This document shows, one piece after another, positions 22,937 through 35,673 of a DNA stretch of 64,000 bases. The first letter of the stretch is position 1. Each line of letters begins with the position of its first letter. A program made the translations under genes and the position numbers. The stretch is from Hymenopellis radicata (Eukaryota; Basidiomycota; Agaricomycetes; Agaricales; Physalacriaceae), in assembly GCA_015501595.1 (NCBI GenBank), contig JADNRX010000251.1, positions 1-64,000 of the forward strand, read 5' to 3'. A model generated the notes under the pieces. It was not told where the DNA came from, searched no databases, and worked only from the letters and a program-made list of their open reading frames with translations.

Positions 22937-24444
22937 CTACACATCCAGGAAGTCGTCTTTCGCGCTTTGTCTAATCGGCATCTCCAATGCATCAGGTATT
23001 AGCCTAAGACTGTCCCGATTCTTCGTTCGCTTGACGAATAAGTCACGGTAAAACTTCAAAATATCCTAACACAAGATAAGCCCAACACGAACGTGCACGG
23101 AAGGAGAAACTCGACAGACCTTCTGTGTGCCAAAAATAATAGAGATAACGATACAGACTGTATTGAGAGGGAGGCTCGTCAGCCGCCAGATCGTAAGATC
23201 CTCACTAACGAAACTAACTTACATGTTGGGAACAAGAGCACCCAGTACGGCGAGAACGCGGTTGTGGAGATGAGCCCAACAGCGCTCAACCTAACCAAGT
23301 CAATTCATATCAAGTAGGCAGGGAAACAGAAGAAAGTTGTAGTTACCCAATCCCTAGGGCGGTGTATAGAGAGAAAAGAAGAGTGCGGAAGAAGAGACTG
23401 GCTGGAAGATAGCAGCATTTGTGGACCGATGTAAACCCAGCTCTTTTCTCGTCACGACCAGCATTATGAAGCATGACAACTGTGGGTGTCTTAGTAAGCC
23501 ACGATTGTTCTGAAATTCAAAACTGGCTTACCTTCCAGGACCAGGACGGCTAGAAATGTGAAGAGGCCAACAACACCAGTGATGTAGTATCTTGAACACA
23601 CTGGGTCAGCAAATACCGCGATATTTGGTAACAACAGGTTTCAACTGACGGGTATGACACCGTGGCGTAGCAATAGACGTGAGATGGGTTCCGTACAATT
23701 TTTCTGTGATCCGGAAGACCCGTCTTTAAATGCAGACATCAGCACGGTCAACATGCTATTGGAGAGAAAAATACTGACCACAAAGACTTCGCACAATACC
23801 GCGAAGTAAAAGATCAGAGGAATAGCGATGAACTAGACACGGAATGAGCCTGCCGGGCAAGTCGCTAATCGTAAGATTTTATACCCATTTCGATGACTCG
23901 CGACGCCCACGCCCAACGCCTCTCACTGCATCGAATAAAATGACATACAGCTAGTACCCAGGTGATGGTCAGAATGGCACGGAAGACTGGCGACCTGATC
24001 ACTCACTTCGACGGTAAAATGACAAAGAAAAGCTGCTGGTCCTAAATTCCGGATACCACGCTTAGTACGACATCTCTGGAATTAACAGAGACAAAGAACT
24101 CACAGGACAGGTGCGCCATAGATCAAGGACGCCTGCAATAGGCACAGCCCAAACGCAGGCTCCTCCCCAAACTGACGTCCCACAATCAGGAAGAAGGAGA
24201 CGGAGTAGACGAGGCCAGCTATCATCAACGCGAACCAGGTCTTGAGTCGGTATATCTCTGACGATCTCCAGGCCGGAACGAGCACAATGGCTATCATAAC
24301 AAAGCCTATGACAACCAAGGTGTCAAAGGCCGCTACGACACCATGGTAGTCGAAGGTTCCGTCTAGAATATAGCCCTGGTGAGTCTTTCATGGAACGTGA
24401 AAGTACTAAGAGTACACACCAGAGCTGAGCGCGTCCATGCGCAT
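22937..24444 (-). CDS. Seven-helix membrane protein copy 4
   Basis: Minus strand, proposed start at 24444 (MRMDALSSG), then an intron and YILDGTFDYHGVVAAFDT. Helices LVVIGFVMIAIVLVPAW and TWFALMIAGLVYSVSFFLIV are followed by LCLLQASLIYGAPVL at a splice donor. The remaining exons parallel copies 3 and 5, with the conserved acceptor GTGTCTAG before the fourth helix (FIAIPLIFYFAVLCEVFVV) and the tail ILKFYRDLFVKRTKNRDS. The stop is at 22937. Together with its promoter block it forms part of a duplicated segment shared with copy 5. Whether all exons are intact cannot be settled by eye. Function unknown. Confidence 0.65.
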
Positions 24445-25910
24445 AAGTCAAGTCGTCAGCGAGAGGAAAGAGAACGAAAGATGGAACGACCCCGCATCCC
24501 GTCTGTCTATATAAGAGACCGCTCTATCATCAAGGGACTGCGGACCACATTTCCCATCTACACCCAGCGCCTCGGTGGTCGCAAGTATCAAAGATGAAAC
24601 AACAAAACATGTTCTGGTGATCGTCGGCGAGTAGCTGAAAAGATGCAGTCAATTCTTTTCAACTGCGTTCACTTTCACTGCAGACGGTGGTGATGGTGGC
24701 AACTAAGAACATGCCGTGAAGCCGGCCAGTGCCCGGACCCCAATCCAGCACCCGTATAGTGACCGTAAAGCACGCCCGTAACCGTACCGTAAGCGGTCCT
24801 GGACGCGTTACGGGTCCGGCGGGGTCGCACCGTATACAGTTACCGTGCGGAGCCCTATGAATCTGAGACTTGGCCGGGAGAGTAATCGGCCTTGCAGTAT
24901 GTGTATTCTAGGTATTCTCCGGGCCAATGAGGCGAGAAGGCAGGCTTCACTCCGACCGTGTCGCTAGCCGAGAGAAAGAATGGAGTCCACGTTGGGATGG
25001 AGCTAAAAAACGCGTTGAATTTGCCTTTGGTTGTTTGAATTTTGTTGACTGGTTCAATCTAGGTTCCAGTTTAGTATACGATAGTCCCAGAGAGCGTCCA
25101 GCTAGAATGAAGACGAGTATATCGCGTTTGGCAGTGTCACTAGAATTCGGGAAACCTTGCCCAACGACTGAGGGTCTGGAGAAAGAGACGACTGGCCACG
25201 TGCCCCGCTTTCCTGCTCTGACCACCATCGCCATCACAACCACTATACCTGTATACGTGACTCTGAAATTACTGTGCCACGTATAATTTCGTCCCTGCCT
25301 TGCTTGACGGCCAACTAGAATGTCTGGTAACTTTTGAAAGTTCGTATCGTTGGCTGGACTTTTGAGCGATCAAGGCCACCTACCCGAGGAACTCGATGGC
25401 TAAATTCTTCTTGGTTCCAGTATTTGGTGGCGACTTTCCTTTGTACGTTCGTATTATATGACTCGGTCACACTCTTCGCGTATCAGGCTGGTCTGCCACA
25501 GGCAATGTAAACGCATCGATGTTTGTTGATGGTCGAGTTGGGGAACGCGTCGATAGGGCTCAAGAACTAGAGACCTTTTCTGTTCGCTTGGATCTACCGT
25601 ATAATAAGTGGACGCTACATTTAATACAGTTCAATGACATTGACTTTGAGCACCTTGTTCTCGTCCAGGCCAATGAATGCCGGTGGCACGTGGCAGGGTT
25701 TTCTGTGATAATTGGCAAATAATTGTTGTGACAGACCACCAACTTGCTGGCTGGACGTCGCGGTCGTCTGCGAGCACTTGTTCGCTGTCGCCGCATTATT
25801 CTGAGCCGCCGGACGTATATACCCGCCGCTTCTTCGTCGTCGCCCCCGACTATCGACTTGGATAGCTCGACCTCGGCTTTTTCTGGCAGTCGACAACGGA
25901 TTCGTCGGCC
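24445..25910. repeat. Promoter block of copy 4 and dispersed flank repeat, copy 2
   Basis: 24445-24600 is the conserved upstream block of the seven-helix genes with its TATA box. About 24940-25450 is, in reverse complement, the flank repeat found at 13938-14160 and 36740-37265, and it also matches 44480-44660 directly. From about 25500 the sequence appears unique and leads to the coiled-coil gene. No other gene seen. Confidence 0.6.
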
Positions 25911-28900
25911 ATGGCTCGCCAACGAGATGCCCTTCCCCGGCTCAATATACCAGCGTCGCTGAACATGCAGCAGCCAATGCAGGCTATGTATTCGCCCGCT
26001 CTACCCACGTCGATCCAGCAGGGCTTTAACCCCCCTTTACCCATGCAAACTCCTATGCAGCCCTTCTTCAACCCACATATGGGCCCACCCTCAGCCCGTC
26101 CTGGTCACCACGGCGCGCATGCGAGCATTGCCCATCTCGCGGCGGCCGGAATACATCCGCCTAACGGTTTCCCCACGACGCCAATGGGTGGACACTTTGC
26201 ACGGCCGTCGATGCAGATGAATGGTGGACACCCATTCCCGGGCAGGAACAGGAGACAGCTCAGCATTGGCGGACCCCCAAAGGCCGTTCTAGGAGGGCCG
26301 AATCGCAAACTGAGTCCTATTCCCCCAACAGCGGCAACACCGTCGCCTGCTCCGCCGCCTGTGAAGCCGAAGAAAGTCGTTGTTAATTTGCCCAAAGAGA
26401 CCATACGCGCAGAGGATGGATCCGTTACTGGACGTGCGGAATGGGCACGTAGTCCATTGGACGCTCCGCCTATACCACCAGCCCCCGTCGTAGCGCCAAT
26501 CGAGACCAATACCCGAGAAGACTTTCCATCGGACATTTGGAGATACACAATGCCTCCTACAGTTGACGTGTTCTTACCCGGAAAGGTGCGAGACCCTTTA
26601 CTTCCTTGTCAGTGCACTATTCTCAACTCCTTTTTTTTCAGAGTGCTTGGGACGCGATTAAACAAATGGCCATTGAAGAAAAGCTCGAGAAACTAGGCGT
26701 CGAGCGTGGAGGTGGAAGTGTTCCACCTATCTATGCACCACATGCACGGGCCGCCTCGGTACGTTTCTCTACTTTGACGCGTCTTCTCTAACTTGACAGG
26801 TCTTTCAGATATCATCGCCTGCGGATCCCGCTCTTCTCCTGTTCAAACTCAACAAACTACAACAGTCGCAGCACACGTCCGCCACAAATTCCCTTTCATC
26901 ATCCCCTCAACCTCCATTTGGCATGTCACCCTCACCCAATTCCCAGACTCGGTATATGAATAGACACGGATACAGCCTGTCTCTCGCCCAGCCGCCAACT
27001 CAGTCTCTGTATGGCTTCAACACCCCGGCCGTGACCTCATTAAATCCTTTCGGACATGATGCCGTCCTTGGGTCTGATCAGATTCCTGTACGCTCACCTC
27101 GTGTATCACCAGGACCAGTCCAAGCCGAGATTCACGCGCCGCAAGGCAGGGTACCCGTGGCAGTTTCGTCGCTCGCGCCTCCCTCTGTCTCATCGTCTGT
27201 TCGTTCAGACAGTAGGCCGGATTATACAAGAGGATTTGGATTGGATATACCAGAGGAAGAAGAGGAAGAGGAAGATGAAGAAGATATGGAATTGCCAACC
27301 ATGGGAGAAGCAGATGACACAGATGTGGAAGAACCAGAGGACGACGGAAGTAGCCATCACGACTCCGGAACTGCATCGCCAAGCCGGCATCATTCAAGGC
27401 ATACATCAAGAGTATCTGCCGCCTTGTCCTTGCGATCGTTTGGTGTTTTCAACACTGATGGATTGAACGAAAGGACCGATGTCAAACCTATTGACTTGAC
27501 CGTCGAACCGGATAAGCATGATCTAGACGGCGTAGAAGAGTGGACGGGTTCAGAAGATGTCTTTATGGGCCACGAGAGCTCTGACAATGAGGTTCGTGGC
27601 CGCAGCGTGTTTTTCCCTGATCCGATTGACATTTCCCTTTTCAGAGTATTGGGGAGTACTCAAATCCGTCTGACGAAGAAAGGGCACGACAACAACGTGT
27701 GGAGCGCCGTATGCGCCGGAGGGCCCTGCAGCAGGAGGACGAACAACCAAGACGCATACCCAATTTCCCTCGACCTCCGAACAACACCATCATAATGCAC
27801 CCGCGCAGAGACGACGATATCATATCAAATCCTAGCGATGAAGGCCATCAAGATTATCTGGGTGTGCACGATTTCTACGATCGTCCTGCCTCCAACGGCA
27901 GTGGTGGCTCATCTCGCCCTCTCCCTCCTGTACCTCACTCCCATTTGCCGTCTGCCCAACATTCTATGCATGATCCTGCTCAAGCCCACTCTCCCAATTC
28001 CGATGTCAACTTTGGCTACGCGGAGCCACCTAAATTCCCTGTCCCCCGTCTCAATCCCAACGCGAAACCCTTCGTCTTTGGCGCTCCGCGTGGCGCCTCT
28101 GGTTCCTTCCAGCCCGCGACCCCGACGTCAGTCGAAAATTCATCATCCCACTCCCGAATGCCATCCATCGGCAAGCCACTCAACGTCACCGCGCCAGAAT
28201 TCAAGCCGGGCAACTTTACGTTCAAGTTCCCTACCGCCAACCCGATCCTCCCTGTCCCCGAGCCGTACCGCCCGCTTCCTGTTCCCCCCGTAGCCGAATC
28301 ATCTCCGTTCCGTGTGCAGGGTCGCGAGAAACGCCGACGCCAGGCTTCGCATGATTCCGTCGACGAGGGAGAGAGTTTCGCGTCCTTCAAGTTCCCGCCT
28401 CCCACCGATTCGCCGCAACGACGTGCCGTCACTCCGCGTCCCCCTCTTCGATCCGGGCATTCGTCTCTCAACCCATCGGCAGAGCCGTTTACCTTTGCTG
28501 GGTTCTCTGCGGCTGCTCATCTCCCGCCGATCCGGCCTGCTGCAATTGACAGCGATGACGAAGAGTCACAAATTGGCGTCGACGACACGGCGGCGGCTGA
28601 GTATGGGGACTCGGCGTTTGATATGTTCACTCTGCCGACTGCGACCAAGACGAAGCGTGCACCTATTCCGCTCGACTTTAAGCATACTGTGTCTAATAAC
28701 ACCGTTCCTGCTGGTCTGTTCAAGGCGTTGGTGAACAACCCGGAAGAGAGGACGAGGAGGAATGTGCGTTCGCGCATGAGCTCGCGTGAGGTGTTTGAGC
28801 ACATGTCACGGCCTTCGCTGGATGACCTTAATGTGCCTGCTATTTCGCACAAAGTGTCGCGGACTCGTTTGGTTACGGACCCTGGGATTCCTGGGAAGCA

Positions 28901-31782
28901 GGTGTCGCCCTCCGATGATGTGTTCAGCTCGATGCAGCATGTTCGGCGGCGGTCCTCGCTTCCCGATGCTCTGCACTCTCCGTCTGGCTCGTCCATGTCG
29001 GAGGAGTCTTCGATCTTACCTGCTAAAGACCTCACGGGCCGACTGGAGCTGCATAGGCTCGAAGACCTGCTCGATGAGAAGCTGGCTGCTCTGCGTCGCG
29101 ACATCCGTGGCGGATCGACGATGAACCCCAACACGGAATCCATGATCACTGAAGTCGTATCCTTGTTTAGAAGCCAGCTTCGAGACTCTGCTGCGCGGAG
29201 TTTGGAAGATAGTCAGATGGATGCTCGTGGGGAGCTCGACTTCCAGTTGATCAGGAACGTTATTGAGGAGGGACACGCGGAGACGCTGGCGCATTTGAGG
29301 AAGGAGCTCGGTTCCATGGCGCAGAGCCTTGCGAGTGGGCGTCCTATTGTGCAGGGCAGCGGCGACATTGATCAACGTACAGTGTCGGCTATCAACGAGG
29401 CGATATACGAGATGGGCGGGCGTTTGGAGTCTATTGGGCGTGCTGCGCCTGCTCGGGAACGGGATGCTATCGTCGATGCGATCGTTTCTGCGCTGTCTCC
29501 CATGCTTGGCTCTTTGCGGCCGGAGATTGTGGACTACGACTTTTTGACTGACAAGCTCACCCAGGCCGTCAAGCCTCACATCTCGCAGCTCATTGATCTC
29601 GCCTCGGACAAGCGGGAAACTGCGGGCATGATTGTCGATCGCCTGGTTCCTCTGCTTCCCCACCTCCAAGAGCCTCCCGTTGTTGATACCGATGCTATTA
29701 GCATTCAGCTAGTGTCCGCCGTTACGCGCGCCATTGCGCCCATTGATGCCTTTGAGATCAAGGAGCAGGTTTCTGACCTTGTTGTTGAGCGCCTGGATGC
29801 TCGTCTCGCGAACAGGGATAAGGGCTTCAACGTCGAGTCGATAGCGGACCGTGTGACAGAGGGCGTCTCAAGATTATTGGATCCTCTGTCGGAGGTGCGG
29901 ACGAGTCTAGCGACGTTGACGGATGGCCAGCGGTCCTTGACTTCCAGGCAGGCGGATTTGACGTCGGGCCATGCGCATATTGCGCAGGTTCTGAAAGATA
30001 TTCCGTTGAAGGTGCTTTCGGCTATCGACCACCTTGGACGCACGCAAGCGGAGCTTATCTCGAGTGTGGCTAAAGCTCAGGGCGTCGAGGTGAAGGAGAT
30101 GGTTCCCGACGAGAATGTGCTGCATATCAAGTCGGTTGTTGACGAGCTTGGTGCCAAGCAGCACTCGATGTTGGAGCAGACGGGCGTGCTGATGGAGGTG
30201 CACAGGGATGTTCTGCAGAAGGTGTCTGCGTTGCCGGAGACGTTCTCCATTGCGACGCATGTCCTCCAGGAAGCGCATGCCGAGTTCACTTTGTCTCGGG
30301 ACACGATCAAGCGGGAGCTCGACGATCTGCGCAAGTCGAATACGGAGTACCAGGTGCAGGTTGCGAAGGCTCGTGGGGCGCATGGACAAGTCCGGGTGGA
30401 GAAGGAGGTCCTTTCTGAGAAGCTCAATATTGTTGAGGTGGATCGGGATCGTTTGCGCGCGCAGCTCAAGGAAATGCAGGACCACGCCAACGTGAAGGCT
30501 GAAGAATCCAATATCATCGCGGGGCGGAACAGTGAGCTGCAAGAGGCGTTGGCCAAGGCACTTGCTCGCCTGCAGGCATCGGACGTTGCGACGCAGGCCA
30601 ATACGGCGCGCATTGCTGAGCTGGAAAAGGCCAACCAGGACTTGCTCTACGATAAGAGGACTCTGAAGACCAAGGTTGGTTACTCTTTGCGACATTGTCG
30701 GAATTATTTACTAACTACACTCGCTTGTCTAGATTGATAATCTTGAGGTCAAGGCTGCCTACTCTTCTCGCGACAAGGAATCTGCCGAAGATACCATCTC
30801 GTCGCTTCGGAAGCAAAACGAGGAGCTCGCGTCTCAGTCTGGTCAATGGGATAACCTCCGGCAGGCATCGGAGCAGCTGCAGCTCATCACGACGCTTATG
30901 CAGCAAGCTGACGACGATGAGGTCAAGGACCTTAAGCGCGCGCGAGACCGGGCCAAGGTCCTGGAAGGCGAGCATGCTGCGTTGCAGAAACGCTTCAAGG
31001 AGCAGGAAGCCCGTGTCTCGAATAGCGACAAGTCTGCGTTTACTGCGAGGCAGTCGCTCTCGCAAGCGCAACAGCGCGCCTCGGAATGGGAGAAGCGGGC
31101 GAAGGAGTATGAAGGCAAATTGGAGATGACGCGGACCCAGCTGGAGCAGGCCGAGCAGACTCAGGTCCAGCTGGATGCGGACTATCAGATGGTCAGGATG
31201 CAGCTCGATGAGCGCGAAGCCAATGACCGTTTGGCGCAGGTAAGATTAATGTCACGTCAGAGGAACCGTTCACTAACTGGACTCTAGGACCGTGAATCCA
31301 AACTTCAAGAACAAGTGACCGCGCTCGAGGCGAAGATCCGGGTGATGCAGACCGAGTTCTCGAAAGCGAGGACATTGGCGGCCACTCCTGTTCGCGCACC
31401 TGTGGCGCGGAACGGGTATGCGCGTCCCGACTCGCGTGCGAGCACCGCGTATGACCGATCGCGGTCGGTGACCCCGAATGGGCAGGCCAAGACGTCGGTG
31501 TACGACTCGATCCACGCGCCCAAGACGAATGGGATACGCGCTTCTGCGGCACCCAGTCGATACCCGTCACATCTCAGCCGTGCTGCGCCTGCGGGCGGCA
31601 ACAGGCGTTCTCTCGTTCGCAGGCGCCATCGCCGACGCCGAGCACCGTGTCGTTGGCGCCTACTGTCGACGCGGACGGCTGGTGGCAATAAAAAAGTATC
31701 ATATCTTCCTTCATTTGTGCTATCTCATTCACTCACTCACTATGGTTCCTCCTTTGTTGTTTGTCGTCGGTACATTATCTAA
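25911..31782 (+). CDS. Large low-complexity and coiled-coil protein
   Basis: ATG at 25911 (MARQRDALPRLNIP). Introns at 26586-26641, about 26759-26799, 27592-27644, about 30675-30732 and 31239-31288 join six exons to roughly 1,800 residues. The N-terminal third is proline-, methionine- and serine-rich and probably disordered (MQTPMQPFF, VKPKKVVVNLPKETI). A conserved-looking SAWDAIKQMAIEEKLEKLG follows at the second exon. After an acidic run (EEEEEEEDEEDMELP) and more low-complexity sequence, the C-terminal half is a long coiled coil with heptad-like leucines from about TGRLELHRLEDLL onward. Composition suggests a scaffold, spindle-pole or polarity role, but nothing identifies it. The 3' end is uncertain: a one-base shift near 31590 would give APTVDADGWWQ and a stop at 31689. 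Confidence 0.82.
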
Positions 31783-32480
31783 GTTGCTTTTTTCTTGAAT
31801 AGTTGGATTTGTTTTTATGCTTGCTCTTAACTTACCTATTACTACACCCTCCCTCTCGACGTTCTTTGTGTACATATATAAATATCGATATCTTTGCATC
31901 TCACTGACAGTTGTATATCTCGGGAATTGGATTGCATTATTAGGATGGTGGTGAAACGTGGATGACAGACGGAGGTGTGTTGGTTCATCGATTTACATCA
32001 TGAAGAGAATGTGTCGGTGGAAGAGCGGCAGACTATTGAGGGAGTGAATCGGCGTGTGCTCAGACGACGTCGACATGGGCTTGTTTCGACAGAATGTATG
32101 TGTTCCAACTTGAAATCAGTTGGGAACAAACAAATTATGAAGATGCGTCCGATGCTGCCTTCGACTTGCTGGCTCTATTGGCATCGGTCCACTGGTCATA
32201 CGTAGAGTGGCGCATCACACCCGGGGCATGTGACTATGCTATCCTCTATTCAAGCCCCCTTCGCCGCATTTCTAATCTCGTCTTTCCACCTTCGATGTTG
32301 GCTACCAAAGGTAGAGAGCTCCCAAAAGGAATGTATACTGACATTCGCTCGCGACTTGTTATCAAAGAATGAAAACCTGGACCGACGGCTGAATAGCCAT
32401 GTGTAAGTAATGCAGAGACTTTGACCGAATGCAGCGGGCATCACGAATGGCATGCGGCTTGCAGAGGCCAAAACTTTCCC
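31783..32480. other. Intergenic, part of a duplicated 3' flank
   Basis: No gene seen. About 31918-31960 resembles 33926-33970 (both contain CTCGGGAAT and GGATTGCATTA), so the tandem-repeat block between them is bracketed by similar sequence. Confidence 0.45.
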
Positions 32481-32489
32481 CATTCGATG

Positions 32490-33600
32490 ATGTCACGGTG
32501 CAAGCCGCTAGACTAGACACCTACAGAAGGACATCGTGGGTTGTTCACCACCAGAGCACCGATATGAAGCGGATCGGCTGTGACAAAAAAGACCATAATC
32601 TCGTCATCGACTTATCTTTTATAGGTAACACGGCCTGCCGCAGTACACGTTCAGCCATGTTGCCTGGACGCACTAGAGAGACTCAACTCGTTTGTAGCGA
32701 AGCATTCGGATTCTCGCCACATAAACTGAGGAGCATCAGAATCTCGATTCCAGCTGGTCTACAAAGATTAAAACTCACCTGTGGCGGTCAGGAAAACCTT
32801 TTTTGAAAAATGACGTTCGTCAGAGAGGTGACAAGAGGTGAATAAGCGGTGCAAGCCACTAGGCTACACCGCCGCGGAGTAGAGCATGGCGCGGTGGATG
32901 CGACGAGCTAGACGCAGACCCGGATACCAAAACAATTAAGCCAGCTATTAATAGGCGACATGGCCTGTAGTGGTTCAGCCATGTTGCCTGCAAGCAACGA
33001 GGAGACATATCCCTGGATAAGGAGCGTTACATAGAATCCGCCGAGGTGTCTCGACTCCAGCTGCCTATACAAGTAATGAACGTACGTACAACACAAGGTC
33101 AGAATGGCGAACCGAACGTTAACGTTCGGGTGGAGGATTTTGTAAAAGGGATGGATGCGGCATTTATAAAAATGCGAGACTCACTCCGAAGTTATATAAA
33201 GGGTACAAGCCACTGGGCTAGACTGCTTCGGAGTACTATGGCGCTTGGTATGCCGTGTTCAACTTCGTCGCAGACTAGACAAGAAAAAGACTGCTCTATA
33301 CTATAGGTACCACAGCCTGTCGTTCAGCTATGTTGCCTAGAAGCAAAATGATTCTCACCCTGAATAAGCAGCGTTAGAATCTCGATTCCAGCTGCCTATC
33401 AAGATTTCACCGTGACGAACGTTTTCAAAACGACCAAAAGATAAAATCACGCCGACTCTTCACATTCACTTCTATAAGCCGTGTAAGCCATTAGACTAGA
33501 CTGCCCGGTGGCGAGTTGTTCACCTACGTCCTGGTTTGACGCAGATCAGCCATAGGCTGCTGTAGGACTCGTCAAGTCATATCGCCTTGCATAGTAGAAA
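32490..33600. repeat. Diverged tandem repeat of about 0.35 kb, four units
   Basis: Unit marks begin at about 32499, 32850, 33204 and 33481: (G)CAAGCC-CTAGACTAGAC or a close variant. Inside each full unit the order is the same: GGCCTG, CAGCCATGTTGCCT, then GATTCCAGCTG-CTA. On the minus strand the mark reads TAGCCTAGTGGCTTGCAC, which fits a tRNA/Pol III A box. No good B box is seen at the usual distance, so SINE origin is only a suggestion. Confidence 0.6.
33112..33129. other. Perfect 18-bp palindrome
   Basis: CCGAACGTT followed directly by AACGTTCGG, inside the tandem-repeat block. Confidence 0.85.
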
Positions 33601-34008
33601 AAGCAAAGACTCGGAGTCGTGACTTTCTGACGCATAGTAGGGCCTTCATTTCATCACCATCGACGTACGACGGATATCTTGCATGGTGACGGAAGAGCGG
33701 CGCGTGCGCCCAAAAAGGTAGGAGCGCGGGGCTGTGTCACTCGCTCCTGATCATGAGATCTTCAGGATCTCTTTCTTGGTTCGCCTTATCGTAAGCTTAC
33801 CTTAGCCATTCGCAAGCTAACAAGAACAGAGAAAGTCTTTCATGCAGATGCTGAAGAAGGTACCCAATATATTTCTTGGGTGTCTGTGTGTTGCGTGTGT
33901 GCACATTATTATACACTTGTACACCTCGGGAATATGGATTGCATTACTACGATGATGGCCGTAAAATCGCGTATGTGAGTAAAATATATGACAGTATGAA
34001 CATGTAAA

Positions 34009-35673
34009 TCAAGACGGTGGTGGTGTCAATGTTAACCACTCGCCAATGAGACGCTCAGCCTCAACGGGATCCGAAGGACATCTAAATGAAATCAGCGGAG
34101 GGCCCACATGGGCGTAATTCACTCACTCAATCTTGGGCTCCCACCGCCCATTCTTGCACACAAAGAACCGCGGGACGTGTTTCTCGCCGGCAGCCTCGAG
34201 TGTCTTGCGCTGCTCACGCTGCGCATCTTCTACGGCCGACTTGGCGTTCGTCGCCGCCTCCATATCTTTATCCACGATTGCCTGCGTCAGATGGGACCAG
34301 AGTCTGCGCAGAGTCAGCTTTAGATAGACGCCTCAAGTTTGACTGTGCGCACCTCCTCGACTCGTTGGACTCCTGCTCGTCCTCCGGCAGGACCCACTTG
34401 GGTGTTATATTCTGCCCGTCCTTGACCGCATCGAACAACACCCGTTTTGATGCCGTCTACGTATGTCAGACGCGGCTGGATGAAGTAACGCGGATGACGG
34501 ACCTTGGTAGACTTGTGTTCCATAACATGACTCCATCGGCCGGACACCTCACCAATTTCCGTCGAATTGTGACGAATCTTGCCGGCGATGGCGTTGTACG
34601 TTCCCGAGAAGAATCCCTGAGACGGGTTAGCGGTAAAATGGGAACCGAGATGCGATGGGGTACCTTTGTTTTGAATTCGAGGTCGCAAACGAGTCCGTGC
34701 TTGTCGTTTCTCGCATTGCAAGTATCCCCGAGTTCCAGTACCATCTTGCCAAATAATATTCCACGCGCGTACATGTTGGGCATGGTAATGACATACTCTG
34801 GGTGAGGATGAGTAACGCCACAACATACGTGGAATGGTCTAATACGCACCGCCATCCTCGGGCTTGCCTAACAAGATAACCCTATTCTCACCCTCCATGT
34901 TTGTTGAGACGCTGTTGCCCAAAAATTTACTCTTTGGCCGCAGCTCGCCCATTATAACGATGCGGTTTGCTGGAGAGACGTAGTAGAACGCGCTAATGGG
35001 AGGATGGTGCGAGACTTGTTCGGCGATGTAAAAGCCATGAGAACCGTCTGGGTAGTCGTATCGACACCGGAAAAATTCGCCAAGAATTGGGTTGTATCTA
35101 GTGCTGTATTAAAGGCTGTAGAGGGGGTGGAATCACAACGCACGGTTTCTTGACCCCCTTGGGCTTTATGTGCCATCCGGCGAGATAGTACTGTAGAACA
35201 CGAATGAATCGCTCTTCTGGGTCAGACATCTTTTCTGCGCTGAAGCAAGCGGTGAGGAGAACGTTCGAGTACTATGGACCGCGTACCCGAAGATAAGATC
35301 TGGATGGGACATAAAGTCTGTTATACGCTCGAGCATGCTGCGGGGCTCGAGTACGAATGTCGGAAAGGTCACTCGCGATAGATCCATGCCGACGCTGTGT
35401 GATCGTCGTCAGAACCCGAGGAGCCCGCTGTCGTGCACGATGCGCACCGGAGTTGCGATATAAGCGAAGTGATGATTGAGCCCTCATTGTCATCGCTGTA
35501 CCCCCATCGTTCAGTATCGTTAGACATCGAGCGCGGCGGGGAGAATGTACACACAGTATAGAAGTGTCATCGGGCTCCGTGTCTGTCGGGGCGCCGTCGT
35601 CGTCGCGCTGTTTATTGTTGGGCACAACGGTGCCACGAAAATGGGAACTGGCAGAGCTGAATAGACCCATCAT
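34009..35673 (-). CDS. Oxysterol-binding protein-related (Kes1/OSH-like) lipid transfer protein
   Basis: A lipid exchange protein that would move sterol and phosphoinositide between membranes. ATG at 35673 ([12 protein letters not shown]). About nine short introns; the joined product reads [57 protein letters not shown], then [19 protein letters not shown]. The family signature EQVSHHPP is present, followed by [30 protein letters not shown], and [14 protein letters not shown]. The C-terminal exons give [11 protein letters not shown] and [15 protein letters not shown], and the last intron precedes [15 protein letters not shown]. Stop at 34009. No PH or ankyrin domain is seen, so it is the short class. 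The frame is uninterrupted. Confidence 0.93.

Noticed and set aside
24927..25286. 119-codon plus-strand frame
   Set aside because: It lies wholly inside the dispersed flank repeat; the frame is not kept open in the other copies, so it is chance.
33480..33500. tRNA gene suggested by the A-box-like sequence
   Set aside because: No cloverleaf, anticodon arm or B box at the right distance could be drawn.
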